This document shows positions 44,975-57,194 of a stretch of 64,000 nucleotides of DNA, in pieces. The notes beneath the pieces are model-generated. The model did not search any database. It was not told the origin of the DNA and saw only the letters and a list, made by a program, of their open reading frames with translations. Numbering within the stretch: the first letter of the stretch is position 1; every line of letters starts with the position of its first letter. Position numbers and translations under genes: made by a program. Origin of the DNA: Cichorium intybus (Eukaryota > Streptophyta > Magnoliopsida > Asterales > Asteraceae); NCBI GenBank assembly GCA_023525715.1, contig CM042016.1, positions 80,583,382 through 80,647,381 of the forward strand, given 5' to 3'.

Positions 44975-46607
44975 TGATATCGCGTAAATTATACATATTT
45001 TCCGGGCGATATCAGTGTCATTTTAGTTTAGTTTCATACATTTTATGAACTAAAGATACCTAATATGCTAAAAATACATTTTTGTAGCTAAAAGACACAT
45101 ATGGAGCGAAAGATCGGATTTTACAAGAGATTTGAGCATTAAACGAAACAAAGTGACATTCTGATTTCAGCAGGGGCGCACCCCGCCCATACCAAGGGCG
45201 CACTGCGCCTAAGATGATGCCAGTGTTCGACATGCTGGTCCACTTGAGATTAAGATAATGAAGCGTGGGTTCATCTAATGATTCAACCGGGTTGCCTAAC
45301 ATGTGCAAGGGCGCACCCCGCCTTACCTTTGGGCGCACCGTGCCCCAGATCCGATCTGAAAAGCGAACCATCACGTGGCCTTTCCAGCGATAAAGACTGC
45401 CAGATCTAATCCACTAAGGCGCACCGCGCCCTGAGACTCCGCCTGGTATAAATAGAACGCATTGGACGACCATTTGAAGGACCATTGTTAGAATCCAAGA
45501 GAGAAATCAGTCATTTGACATTTTAGAACTATTATATTTCGTGTATTTCAACATTTCATGTGTGATAAATGTATTTGAGAGTTATTTACATTACAAGAAG
45601 GAGCTAGGATCTTCATTTTGTTGCAAGGATTCATCGAATTTAACCGGTTGGTATCTTTTATCATGTATTCTTCATATTGTTATTGTATACTTGATACCAT
45701 GCTAGGCTAGATTCCCTGTAGCTTTTGCCTAGGTGATGTTGATTCGTTAATATAAATTTGTGTTGATCTAGTTCTTGATTCGAGTTAAATATCAGTTAGA
45801 ATATATAATTTGCATGCTATACATATTGAATTTGATTAAAGTTTATAATCTTGATAGCCTTCGTCATATGATTATAGTTTATTGACCATTTAAACGTATC
45901 GATCATATGAACCATTTTGATGTGTAATTGACACCTATATATCATTGGACTAGTTATTGACCATTTAACTAGTGAAGTTATTTTAGTTATAAACTTGATT
46001 AGTGAAATAAAACTTATATCATATTTAGTTACAACTCATGACCATTGATTGTATGATCATATCACTATGACCATTAGGGTATCACTATGACCATTAGGGT
46101 ATGGCCTATGATCATATCACTATGACCATTAGGGTATGGCCTATGTTTACAACTCATGACCATAGGTGACTTGACCATATGATCCTACCACTTAATGCTA
46201 CCTATTTTAACTCATTGCACATAAGCAAAACTAGTCAACCTAGATTTATATGAATCAACAAATCCTAGGCGAAAGCTTCCCTTGTTATTATTTGATCATA
46301 TTATCTCTTAATTGTTGTGTTGTTACGATAATTGTTATTTATTATTTCGTCTATTTTACAAGCATCCAAAACTTAGTTTTACGAGTTTTTACTAAAACTC
46401 GCCTCTAAACTGTTTGATTGATAATTGAAAACTTTAAGTTAGTTATTAGCTCCCTGTGGAAATTCGATACCTTTACTTACCAAAACTATACTATTAAATG
46501 ATCGAGTAATACTTGCTCGTAAGTCTAATAGTCATATAATTAGGTAAATAATTGGATTAAGACTTTAAAATCATAATAACTACAAGTTAGTTGTTTTGTG
46601 CACAACA
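44975..46607 (+). repeat. Ath2 3' LTR (1633 bp), partly rearranged
   Basis: Compared with the 5' copy it lost one unit of the third motif pair (single copy at 45418-45431). Around 46060-46165 a phrase containing ATGACCATTAGGGTAT is repeated three times while a neighbouring stretch present in the 5' LTR at about 34640-34740 is missing. It ends GCACAACA, followed by AGTCA. Confidence 0.93.
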
Positions 46608-46612
46608 AGTCA

Positions 46613-46864
46613 CTCATGAAAACGATCCATGAAGTGATCTTGAAGAGGGTCAAGTCCAATACTTCCCAACAAGTACCTATGAACTTGGTTGCAACACTTT
46701 GGCATTTTCATCTCATGAAAATCCACCAATCCAATTCATAATAGTCTTAGTTAATAGTAGCTATCACAATTATTATCGACTATGGACATTTAGAATAACT
46801 AGATTATTCATGGATTAAACACGCTAATATAGAACACAACAAGTATTGATTAATATATCATATC
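46613..46864. other. C: copia-type noncoding remnant
   Basis: This continues 32070-33512 across Ath2. Words such as ATCGACTATGGACATTTAGAATAACTAGATTATTC (described here only in part: CGACTATGG, AATAACTAGATTATTC) parallel the B noncoding region at 48309-48351. So it is probably the 3' noncoding part of a relative of B. Confidence 0.5.
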
Positions 46865-47626
46865 TGAAGGTTTTCTAGCAAAAAATGAACAAATAATCTC
46901 TTATGGTTCACATGCAACCCTAGAAAGATCTATGTTTTCTTCTATGAAGATAATAAACTAAAATCCTAAAGCCAACAATTATTTCTAAAGATCAAATGAA
47001 GAATAACCAACCTTTTGATCTTGTTCTTGAAGCTAGCAGCAAAGAGATCCTGCTTCAAATGAAGTCACACCCAAGCAATGGAGAAGACAGTCCAGCAATT
47101 GTTGGTTCAAAAGTGGCGCAGAAAAGGGGAGCCAGGAGGTTCCTTTTATAGCCTCCAAGAGTTACAGCTGAAACCCTAGAGGAGCCTCCTTAATGGGCAA
47201 GCCTGTTGACCATTTGGACCAAGGCTTCTAAACCCTAATTAGGGTTTTCGCCAACTATGGAGTTCCCTCCATATTGGCGCCAACTTTGGCCCCTGGCTAC
47301 TAGCTTGCCAGTTATTCAACTATTGAATAAATACAAACCAGTCCCTGCACTTTTAATTAATTAATTTAATCACTAAATTAAATCCAATTAATTCTAGATT
47401 AAATCTCAATTAATTATTATAGTTTCTAATTAATATATTAACACTTAAATATATTAATAAACCATTTAATTAATTCTATTGATTTATTAAACAATTAATA
47501 AATCAACCTTTTACTCTACTGAACTCTATCCTAACCTCCAGCTATGAGGGCAACCCAAATGGACTTTGCTTCAATTAACAAGATAAAGATAAATGTAAAG
47601 TCATGGCTTAGACACCTAATCCAACA
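46865..47626 (-). repeat. B 3' LTR (762 bp)
   Basis: On the minus strand it starts TGTTGGATTAGGTGTC and ends AACCTTCA. The polypurine tract is directly upstream (plus-strand right side). A minus-strand TATA box (CTATAAAAGG) is near 47140. It matches the A LTR at both ends. Confidence 0.8.
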
Positions 47627-47641
47627 GTCTCCCACTTGGAT
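47627..47641 (-). other. B polypurine tract
   Basis: On the minus strand it reads TCCAAGTGGGAGAC, directly before TGTTGG. Confidence 0.75.
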
Positions 47642-49319
47642 AAGTCTATGACTTTAATTTATCTTCTAATTAATAAACAACCTGCAGCTTCCAAGAAACT
47701 GCTGCCGAACTCTGACCCAGTCAGTTCTGTCCAAAGATAAGTGATCATATAACCCTTCGTCCAACAATATATTTTCAGACACGAGACATGGATTGAGATC
47801 AATCTCTGTCTGATACTCTGTTTCCCAATTTCCGATTCTGCTTATGACTTTCAGACTTCTAATTTGAACACATCAATTTAGTCCAGGCTGGCCAACACTT
47901 TAGTCAACTTCAAAATCATCGAGCGGCCTACAGATATCTGTTTCCCATCAGGGTCAAGGAACGAATAAGCTTTGACTCATATGTTTGTGTCTTTTACTTG
48001 TCAAAATCGTACACAACAATGCATTTTATAACATCGAGTTACCGATGCGTTTACGTATTTCAATGCACAACCGACTCGTAAATTTCAACTCATATGTCTC
48101 CACTTCAAGATCATACGATATTATCGTCTCAACATTGCTCGTGATGTAATCCATGAAGCAATCTATTGAGCGCGGGTTTATCCAATACTCAAATCTCTAT
48201 TTCTAAGCACTCATGAACGTTGTAGCAGTCTTACTGCAATGTCTAACTCCATAGACAATCTACAAACCAATTCACGACAGTATTCGTTCATACTTACTCC
48301 CGAAAAGTATGAGCGACTGTGGACCTTTTGAATAATCAAATTATTCGGGAACTGAAACATGCAAAATTGAAACATAAAATCTGACCGGTGGCTACTCTTG
48401 CCTAATTACCAAGTTTCCACGAGGTAATCACCAAGTTGGATTTTACATAAAACTATTATCGGTTTTTAGATACCTTTTAAACTATTTAATTGTGTTATGT
48501 ATCTATGTCTACTTGACCTTTCACTCTTTCTATGTATTCAAATGTTATACATTTATACACTTTATCCGATTGGATATCCTTCCGATGATATTTCAATTTT
48601 GGTCATACCGTCATTCTCACTAACAACTCCATTCTATGTATTGTGACTTTCCATGGTTCTCGGGATCTTTAGTCCACATGACTGCACCCTTAGACTATTT
48701 CGAGGTGTTACGACGTGCCGGTGAGCCACACACGCTCCATCGGAATGCCAACAAAATTCTTTAACCATTAAGTCCCTATTTTAAAAAACTTTTTTCAAAT
48801 TGTTATCAACATTCACCCCTAATCATTTTCCAATGATTTCTCATGTATGTACAAAATCCATTAAGTATTCCCAGCCAGGTCATATCCTGAATCTGACTCA
48901 CTATGCTCTAAGCATTAAGTCATCAAGACATGTTCATGACACTTCTGATCGATCCAAGAAACTTGTTGGATTCGATCCAGTCCTATTCCAAACTCTTTTG
49001 GAATCTAAGGATTACTTATAATCCTTGTGTCATGATTTTCAATAACTATTTCCTTTCGGATACTCTTTTCCATGCATCTTGAATCTTATCAAGGTCATGC
49101 TTACTATAGCCAGGTCTATACTGATGACATCATCTATCTGATATATGTTAATGGATTATGTGAGTATGTTGCACCTTTTATATCTCTCATGCCAAATCAT
49201 TACACTTTGCAATGACAGAAAACTATTTCCTAGGGCAATGCATCTTGAGTCTCGTCAAGATCATTTTGGCAGAGTTTTGATCTATCTCATAGACGTTTAT
49301 AACCACCCGAGCATGCCGT
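47642..49319 (-). other. B 3' noncoding region, left piece
   Basis: There is no credible ORF on either strand. Short hairpins are frequent. One at 48704-48749 (GGTGTTACGACG with CATCGGAATGCC, 10 of 12 pairs including wobbles) has the loop word TGCCGGTGAGCC seen in A. Repeats with CTTGA/TCAAG hairpins recur at 49078 and 49244. Coordinates are strand-neutral in meaning; the strand is that of B. Confidence 0.6.
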
Positions 49320-49324
49320 GTCAT

Positions 49325-50927
49325 TGTTAAGTGTATTTCTAAGCATGTTTTCATGCCTTTTTATCCTTTTTTTTATCTTGCATTTGATTCTCATTATTGC
49401 ATATTTTCATGTTTTTCGGGATTTCAAGAATAGCAATCTACTTTCACACTTTGTGGTTATTTTCAGGTGCTTTTGAAGGATGAATCTTGTATTGGATGAC
49501 AATGGGAGGCTACACAAGAAATTTCAGAAGAAACGGAGCTCAAACGAAGAAGTTACAAAAATGTCGTCCCGAAGAAAGTATGGTACACGGGCCGTGTAAC
49601 TTTATGCCTTGAAGTTACACGGCCGTGTAAATTGATCATGCCACGTTTGATGCCACGTCAGCTCAAGGGATGTCCGGGAAAAATGCACCATTACACGACC
49701 GTGTAATCTTGGCCCAAGAAGTTACACGGCCGTGTAACTTTTCCTGCTGTCCAGATCTACTTTTTGGCCCACTATGAGTTGTTTACTCCTTCTTGTGCTG
49801 TCATCCTCATGCTACACGACCAGATGCAGATCCAATCTGATTTTGAGGCCATGTGATGAAGGATATGGGTCTTGGAATGATGATGTTTGCCATTGTTCAA
49901 TTTACCATTTTACCCTTGGTGTGTTAGTATAAATAGATGTGTTTGGTTAGCCTTAGAACCATCTCATAGATCTCTTATTCCATTCTCTCCTGCAAAACTC
50001 TCTAGTTACATTGTGTTTGTGTTTGTGTGCAACTTCAAGTGTGGATTATCTTCATTTTGTAAGTTTATTTCTCTTCTACTAGTCATGAGTGGCTAGTAAC
50101 TTTATTTTTCTGGTTTTGTATTAAGGATTATGATTGTGATTTAATATAAAGTTTGATGTTTGATTTTATATCTTTCTAGTGATATGATTTTGAGGTTTAA
50201 CAAGCGTTTGGTTTTTATTTATTTCATATTGGCCATTTGATCTCAAATAATAATCAATCTAGTCATACAAATTATAAAATCCGTAATTGTTTTATAAAAT
50301 GTTATTTGTGACAATCATCTTTAATTGGTGAAAATCATATCACATGTTTTGACGCTTCAACGCTTGTTTAGGAGTATTGAACATTGTTGGGAACATTCAC
50401 ATAAAACATAATGCAATCTTTCATTCAAATTCTATGATCTTATCTAGATTTGATTAGTAAGATTAGTCTTAGTTAACGAGCTTCTCTTGACTAAGGTACA
50501 TTAGGTGAATGGTGTATGTGTGAGCTTTCGGCATACACAAAGTACCAACTAAGAAAGATTAAAGTTATAAACATCATTCTTATTGTTATTTCCAATCATA
50601 TGACTAAAAATGCAAAACCATAATTTGTCCCCAAATTATAAAATACAAAAGCAATTTTTCTAAATTTTGTCCCAAGTCAAATATACAATCATATTTCAAC
50701 TAAACATCAAAACCCCCCTTTTGTTACTATCTTTACAAGTTTAAATCTCGTGAAAATCAAGGTATAATTCATTAGACCATCGCTCCCTGTGGATCGACCC
50801 TACTTGCCATTTATACTACATAGTTAGTATTTATAACAAGTAGTGTAATCACGAAATATTGGTAATCAACAAATCATTTTAAAACCATATTGCAACTCTT
50901 TTATTTTGTTGGTTACGACACTCAACA
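49325..50927 (+). repeat. Ath3 5' LTR (1603 bp)
   Basis: It starts TGTTAAGTG and ends CTCAACA. Four copies of a TTACACGGCCGTGTAA palindrome precede the TATA box TATAAATA at 49928-49935. Confidence 0.94.
49582..49935 (+). promoter_or_regulatory. Ath3 LTR promoter: paired TTACACGGCCGTGTAA palindromes and TATA box
   Basis: The copies are at 49582-49600, 49614-49630, 49691-49706 and 49721-49738, forming two pairs with 13-14-bp spacers (TTTATGCCTTGAA in the first). The TATA box is 190 bp further on. Four more copies with similar spacers stand before the third ORF of this element (56523-56660). Confidence 0.68.
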
Positions 50928-50930
50928 AAT

Positions 50931-50949
50931 TGGCGCTGTTGCCGGGGAG
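50931..50949 (+). other. Ath3 primer binding site (tRNA-Asp)
   Basis: TGGCGCTGTTGCCGGGGAG, one mismatch to the tRNA-Asp complement. The gag ATG follows after only 20 bp. Confidence 0.88.
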
Positions 50950-50969
50950 CACGGTATTACTAATATTTT

Positions 50970-53900
50970 ATGCCCAGATCTGATCGAACAGGTACACCTC
51001 GAGAGATCAATAAAGAAATAGAAAAGACTGCAAAAATATTAAGAAAACAAACCAAGCTTCAAAAGAAGCTTGATTACCAAAAATCTCACACTACATCAAC
51101 ACTCTCTCCTACACCACCTTCTACTTCTACTCCTATTTCTGATTTTTCTACTAATCCAATAAAAATGGGTGACGAAGAAAATACCTTGAGACAATGGGGT
51201 GCCCGAAAAGATACACAACAACCTTTGTGTATAAATTATCCCAATGTGGAGAATTTTGAGCTAAAGTCCGGGCTCATACACTTACTTCCAACCTTTAGAG
51301 GTTTGGAAAATGAAGATCCCCATAAATTCCTTAAGGAATTTCATGTGGTATGTTCGGGTATGAAACCGCATAATGTGACCGAGGACCAAATCAAGCTAAG
51401 GGCATTCCCCTTTGCTCTTTACGATGCCGCCAAAGAATGGTTGTACTATCTCCCACCGGGGACGATAACAACATGGAACGTCATTGCTCAAGCATTCCTT
51501 GACAAATACTTCCCGGACCCAAAAGCTTCGAGCATCCGTAGAGAAATTCTCACCTTGCATCAAGGACGAAGAGAGTCCTTACACACATATTGGGAGAGGT
51601 TTAAAAACCTTTGCGCTCGGTGCCCACAACACGGTTTGTCGGAACACCAACTTCTCCAATATTTTTGTGAAGGCCTATCTCATCTTGATAGGCGAATTAT
51701 CAATGCTTCAAGTGGTGGATCCTTGCTAGACAAGACTCCGTTCCAAATCCGGGCCTTAATTGCTACTTTGGCCGAAGACTCAAAGCATTCAATCGGGGAA
51801 GACGAATGGTATCCCGACCCTCCACGAGGAGAAAAACAAGTAAGTACCCCTCTCATTGAAACTCAATTAAATGAATTAACAAAAGCCATTATTTTGTTAA
51901 CAAAAGAGAGAGGGACCCAACCAAAGGCAAGAGCTTGTGGAATTTGCCTCCAACACGGTCATCCAACCGACATGTGTCCATCTTTACAAGATGAAAACGA
52001 ACACGTAAATGCTTTGGGTGACCACATGGGACAAAATTCTAAAAATTTTGATAATACCCAACAATGGAGAAACGCTCAACCGAGGCCCCAATACAAACCT
52101 CGGTATCAACAACCACAACATGCCGCTCCAAGAAACCCCTCAGGTATGTCTTTGGAAGAAATTGTCTCTAACTTGGCTAAAAATACTATATCTTTTCAGC
52201 AAGAAACAAGAGCTAGCATCAAGAACCTGGAGCAACAAATGGCTCAGCTAGCCACTTCTGTCAACAAGATGGAATCCCAAGGTAAGTTACCTTCTCAATC
52301 TCAAGAAAATCCCAAACATAATGTAAATGCTGTTACTTTAAGAAGTGGGAAAAGCTATGAAGGACCAAGCTTGTCAAAAGAGAGACAAAGAGAAATAGAG
52401 ATCGAAGACGATACCAATTCAAGAAGCGAAGCTCCCAAGGAACCATCCAAAGTTGAGGTAAAAATCACCCCTCCTCCTTTTCCATCTAGACTTAAAAACA
52501 CAAAGAAGGAAAAGGAAGATCAAGAAATTATGGACATGTTTCGGAAAGTTGAGGTAAATATTCCTTTACTTGATGCAATCAAACAAATTCCTAGATATGC
52601 GAAATTTCTCAAAGAGCTTTGTACCTCCAAAAAGAAACTAAAAGAAAGTGGAACTGTTAAGGTTGGTGAAAACGTCTTGGCCGTTTTGCAAAAACGACTA
52701 CCGAAAAAATGTAAAGATCCGGGTGTTTTCACTGTTCCATGTAAAATGGGAAATCTTTACATTGCAAAAGCCATGCTAGATCTCGGTGCTTCAATTAATG
52801 TCCTACCTTACTCCATTTTTAAATCATTAAAAATAGGACCATTAATAAGCACCGGGGTGATAATTCAACTAGCCGATCGCTCTGTAGTACACCCAAAAGG
52901 TGTAGTAGAGGACGTTTTGGTGCAAGTTAATGAACTAGTATTTCCCGCTGATTTCTACGTTTTAGATATGGGTGGAGACGAAACACCAAATTCTTGTTTT
53001 GTACTCTTGGGAAGACCTTTCATGAGCACAGCAAGAAAAAAAATTGATGTTTTCAATAGAACGCTTTCCATGGAATTTGATGGAGAAATCATAAATTTCA
53101 ATATTTTTGATGCTATGCGTTATCCACAAACTGTTTCGTCTTTAAATTTTCTTGATGTAATCAACCCATTAGTTGAAGAATGTTTCGAATTGTCTAACAC
53201 TGATTTATTAGCTCTAGTCTTAAACAGAAATTTAGACAAGGAGAAGACAAAGGAGCTTATCGAGAAGTTCGATCTAAGTCAAGAAATCTTGGAAATCGCA
53301 TCATACCTAGACCACCAAAAGAAAGCAAGGTATGATTTGCCAAAAGTGCCATTGCAAATTTCTAACGAAAAACTTCTTCCTTCCATTTCACAGGCATCAA
53401 AGTTGGAATTAAAAGATCTCCCCAACCATTTAAAGTACATGTACTTGGGAGAGAAGGATACCTTACCAATCATCATTTCCAACAAACTGTCTGAAGAAGA
53501 AGAAAAAGAATTGATGGGTTTGCTAAAGAACTACAAAGAAGCCTTCGGCTGGACAATAGCCGACATCAAAGGACTTAGCCCATCGATGTGCATGCACAAG
53601 ATTTTCATGGAAGATGAGTACAAACCATCAAGAGAAGCCCAGAGAAGACTCAATCCACCCATGATGGAGGTGGTGAAAAAGGAGATTCTTAAGCTATTGG
53701 ACGCAGGAATGATTTACCCAATATCAGACAGCAAGTGGGTAAGTCCAATCCTGGTTGTCCCAAAGAAGACGGGAATCACGGTGACGGAAAACAAGCAAGG
53801 TTAGTTGGTACCCATCCGTGTGCAAAACGGGTGGCGTGTTTGTATTGATTACCGAAAGTTAAACACCTCTACTCGTAAAGATCATTTCCCACTACCCTTT

Positions 53901-56303
53901 ATCCACCAAATGTTGGAAAGGTTAGTGGGAAAAACTCATTATTGTTGTCTAGATGGATATTCAGGTTTTCACCAAATACCCATTGCACCGGAAGATCAAG
54001 AGAAAACAACGTTCACATGCCCCTTTTGCACGTTTGTGTATTGGCGAATGCCTTTTGGGCTTTGCAATGCCCCCGCCACATTCCAAAGGTGCATCATGAG
54101 TATCTTCTCCGAGTATGTTGAAGAGATTATAGAGGTGTTTATGGATGATTTTACTGTGTATGGAAATTCGTTTAAGGAGTGCTTAAATAATTTTACAAAA
54201 ATTTTGAAAAGATGCATTGAAACCAATTTGGTTTTAAATTACGAAAAGTGTCATTTTATGGTTGACCAAGGACTCATACTAGGACACATTGTTTCAGCAA
54301 AGGGATTAGAGGTTGACAAAGCAAAAATTGATGTTATTAAAACTCTACCCTACCCAAAATGTGTTCGAGAGGTCCGTTCTTTTCTTGGTCATGCAAGTTT
54401 TTATAGGAGGTTCATCAAAGATTTTTCAAAGATATCAAGACCGATGTGCGAACTTCTACAAAAAGACGTAGAGTTTGAATTTTCAGACGCATGCAAACAA
54501 TCCTTTGAAACTTTGAAGAACCTGTTGGTAAGCACACCCATCATTCAACCGCCAGATTGGAGTCTACCGTTCTAGATTATGTGCGATGCAAGTAATCACG
54601 CGGTAGGGGCGGTGTTGGGGCAAAAGAAGGACAAAGTCCCCCACGTCATATACTACGCTTCGAAAACATTGGACCCCGCCCAAAGCAACTATTCAACAAC
54701 AGAGAAAGAGCTTCTTGCCATCATATTTGCTTTGGAAAAATTCCGACAATATTTGTTGGGAACTAAAGTCATTGTTTTTTCTGACCATGCAGCGTTAAAG
54801 TATTTGATGACAAAGAAAGATGCGAAGCCTAGGCTCATTCGTTGGGTCCTACTGCTTCAAGAGTTCGATCTGGAGATCCGAGATAAAAGCGGAAAGCAAA
54901 ACTTAGTTGCAGGCCATCTAAGTAGGATCATCAATAATGAAGATCCAACCCTGCTAAATGATTCATTCCCAGATGAACAGCTGCTTACCAACCAGACAAT
55001 CACACCATGGTATGCTGACATGGTAAACTATTTGGTTACGAAAAATTTCCCATCAGACTACACTCGAGCTCAAAAATACAAACTAAAAAAAGATTCAAAA
55101 CAGTATGTGTGGGATGAGCCTTACTTGTGGAAATTTTGTCCAAACCAAATCATAAGGAGATGCGTAGATCTCCGTGAGGTACACTCTATTCTAAACTTCT
55201 ATCATGTCGAAGCCTGTGGAGGGCATTTTGGTCCTAAAAGAACGGCCCATAAGGTCCTTGAATCTGGATTTTATTGGCCCACTATTTTTGCCGATGCTTA
55301 CAAGTTTTGCAAATCTTGCGAGCAGTGTCAAAAAGTTGGAAACCTAAGACCAAAGGACCAAATGCCACTAACGTCCATACTCTTCTACGAAATATTTGAT
55401 GTATGGGGTATAGATTTCATGGGCCCGTTTCCGTCATCCTTTGGAAATATGTACATAATTCTAGCAGTGGATTATGTCTCTAAATGGGTAGAGGCAAAAG
55501 CCACACGGACTAACGATTCCAAAGTGGTTGCAGATTTTATAAAAGCTAACATTTTCAGTCGATTTGGAATGCCGAGGGCTTTTATAAGTGATCGAGGATC
55601 ACATTTCTGCAACCGAACAATAGAGGCGCTCTTCAAGAAATACGGGGTCCTACATCGAGTTTCCACCGCTTACCATCCGCAAACAAATGGACAAGCCGAG
55701 ATCTCCAATCGAGAAATCAAGTCCATTTTGGAAAAGACGGTAAGTACGAGTCGTAAGGATTGGAGTATCCGTTTAGACGATGCTCTTTGGGCATACCGCA
55801 CCGCATATAAAACACCAATAGGTATGTCTCCTTACTGTCTTGTATTTGGAAAAGCATGTCATTTACCGGTAGAAATTGAACACAAAGCGTATTGGGCCAT
55901 CAAACGCTTAAATCAAAACTTTGTAGAAAATGGAATTCATAGGAAACTTCAAATCCAAGAATTGGAAGAAATAAGAAACGAATCCTATGAAAATTCTAAA
56001 ATATACAAAGAAAAGACCAAAGCCTTCCATGACAAGGTCAATACACGAAAGAGCTTTGAGATTGGCCAAAAAGTGTTACTTTTTCAATCCCGTCTAAAAC
56101 TTTTTCCAGGAAAACTTCAGTTCCGATGGGTGGGACCATTCATTGTAACTAATATTTCTACTTATGGTGTAGTAGAAATAAGAAGCGACACGACTGGAAA
56201 AATTTTCAAAGTAAATGGCCACCGGCTAAAACCTTTCTACGAAAATTTCGTCGAGCAAAACGTTGAAGACGAAAAATTAGACGAGCCGGCCTGCTCCCAA
56301 TAG
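50970..56303 (+). pseudogene. Ath3 gag-pol, two in-frame TAG stops
   Basis: ATG 50970 opens a 1777-codon frame, the same length as Ath2. TAG at 53802-53804 (codon 945, before RT) and at 54573-54575 (codon 1202, before RNase H) interrupt it. Domains: capsid (about 51280-51740, LPPGTITTWNVIAQAFLDKY), zinc knuckle CGICLQHGHPTDMC (C-x2-C-x4-H-x4-C), Gln-rich coil, protease with LDLGAS (about 52780), RT with FMDDFTVYG (about 54140), RNase H with DASNHAVGAVLGQ and SDHAALKYL, integrase zinc domain (HVEACGGHFG to CEQCQKVG) and D-D-E core (GIDFMGPFP, ISDRGSHF, NGQAEISNREIK). Both stops fit single G-to-T changes of GAG codons. Apart from them the protein looks complete. No chromodomain is visible. Confidence 0.93.
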
Positions 56304-56333
56304 TCAAATTTTGGGAGCCATGCGTCGAGCCAA

Positions 56334-56371
56334 CGACGTTAAACAAATGCGCTAACCGGGAGGCAACCCGG
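56334..56371 (+). other. Ath3 post-pol hairpin GGGAGGCAACCC
   Basis: CCGGGAGGCAACCCGG at 56356-56371, 52 bp after the pol stop, preceded by GTTAAACAAATGCGCTAA. The upstream phrase matches Ath1 closely. Confidence 0.78.
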
Positions 56372-56522
56372 GGGTATTTTTGTCAATTTTTAAAAGTATG
56401 ATTTTTTGTGTTTTTATAATTTTTCTGTTTATAACTTTCAATTACCTACGTGTGGAAACGATCGGAACCGAAAACGGACTACCGAGGCTCAAGATACGAA
56501 AAACGAAAAATTCGGTCGGTGT

Positions 56523-56702
56523 GTTACACGACCGTGTAACTTTTACCCTTGAAGTTACACGGCCGTGTAACTTGAAATAATGGTCAAATGTCGTATCGGT
56601 CATAATCGCACATTACACGACCGTGTAAAGTTTAAGCCTTAAGTTACACCGCCGTGTAACTTAAACCAGGGGTATTTTGGACATTTTCGCACATTATATA
56701 AG
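56523..56702 (+). promoter_or_regulatory. Ath3 putative internal promoter of the third ORF
   Basis: Four copies of the LTR palindrome lie at 56523-56540, 56553-56571, 56613-56628 and 56643-56660. The last has one mismatch. Their spacers (TTTTACCCTTGAA in the first pair) resemble the LTR spacers. A TATA box, TTATATAAG, follows at 56694-56702, 34 bp after the last copy. Downstream are a CT-rich start-like region and donor-like AAAG/GTTAGT at about 56836. This copies the LTR promoter layout without being an LTR. Confidence 0.6.
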
Positions 56703-57194
56703 CCAAACACTTCACTTTCTTCACATACTAGTCGCGATTTTGCTCCAAAGCCTCTGCCGAGTCTGAAAACCACCAAGAACATTTTGATTTTCACATTTTT
56801 TCTTCCAATTGCTTGTTGATTTGTTAAAATCCAAAGGTTAGTTCCATTATTTCTCATCTTTTCCTTCATTTTGAGCACAAGAAACAACATTTTCCATGGT
56901 TAATTTCGAAATCTCTTGAAACCCTAGAAAATGAGGGTTTTGATTTTTGATGTTAAATTGTTGAAATTGTTTAGGTTCAAGCTTGGGGAAGGCAAGAATA
57001 AGAGGAATCAAGGCCAAATCACCATTGTTCAAGCTTCAATTTGGTATATTCTTTTCAAACTCGAAATTTTCATAATTTTTGATTTTTGGTTAGATAATTG
57101 GTCCTTGAGTTTGATTTAGTAAGCCTTTGTGTTTAAATTTGTGTGTTTTATTTGTTAAAGTGTTGTTTTTGTTCAAATTCCTTTGAAAAAAAAT

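Larger units (their letters stand above)
33518..46607 (+). mobile_element. Ath2: Athila-type gypsy element with gag-pol and third ORF
   Basis: The LTRs are 33518-35188 and 44975-46607, flanked by AGTCA at 33513-33517 and 46608-46612. The tRNA-Asp primer site is perfect over 17 bp. Gag-pol is open except for one stop at the gag-pol boundary; the third ORF is open. LTRs differ by about 1% outside two rearranged patches, so it is a recent insertion and close to intact. Confidence 0.95.

Noticed and set aside
53802..54575. Programmed readthrough at the two TAG codons of Ath3 pol
   Set aside because: They lie inside pol, before RT and before RNase H, where no family uses recoding; both fit simple GAG-to-TAG mutation.
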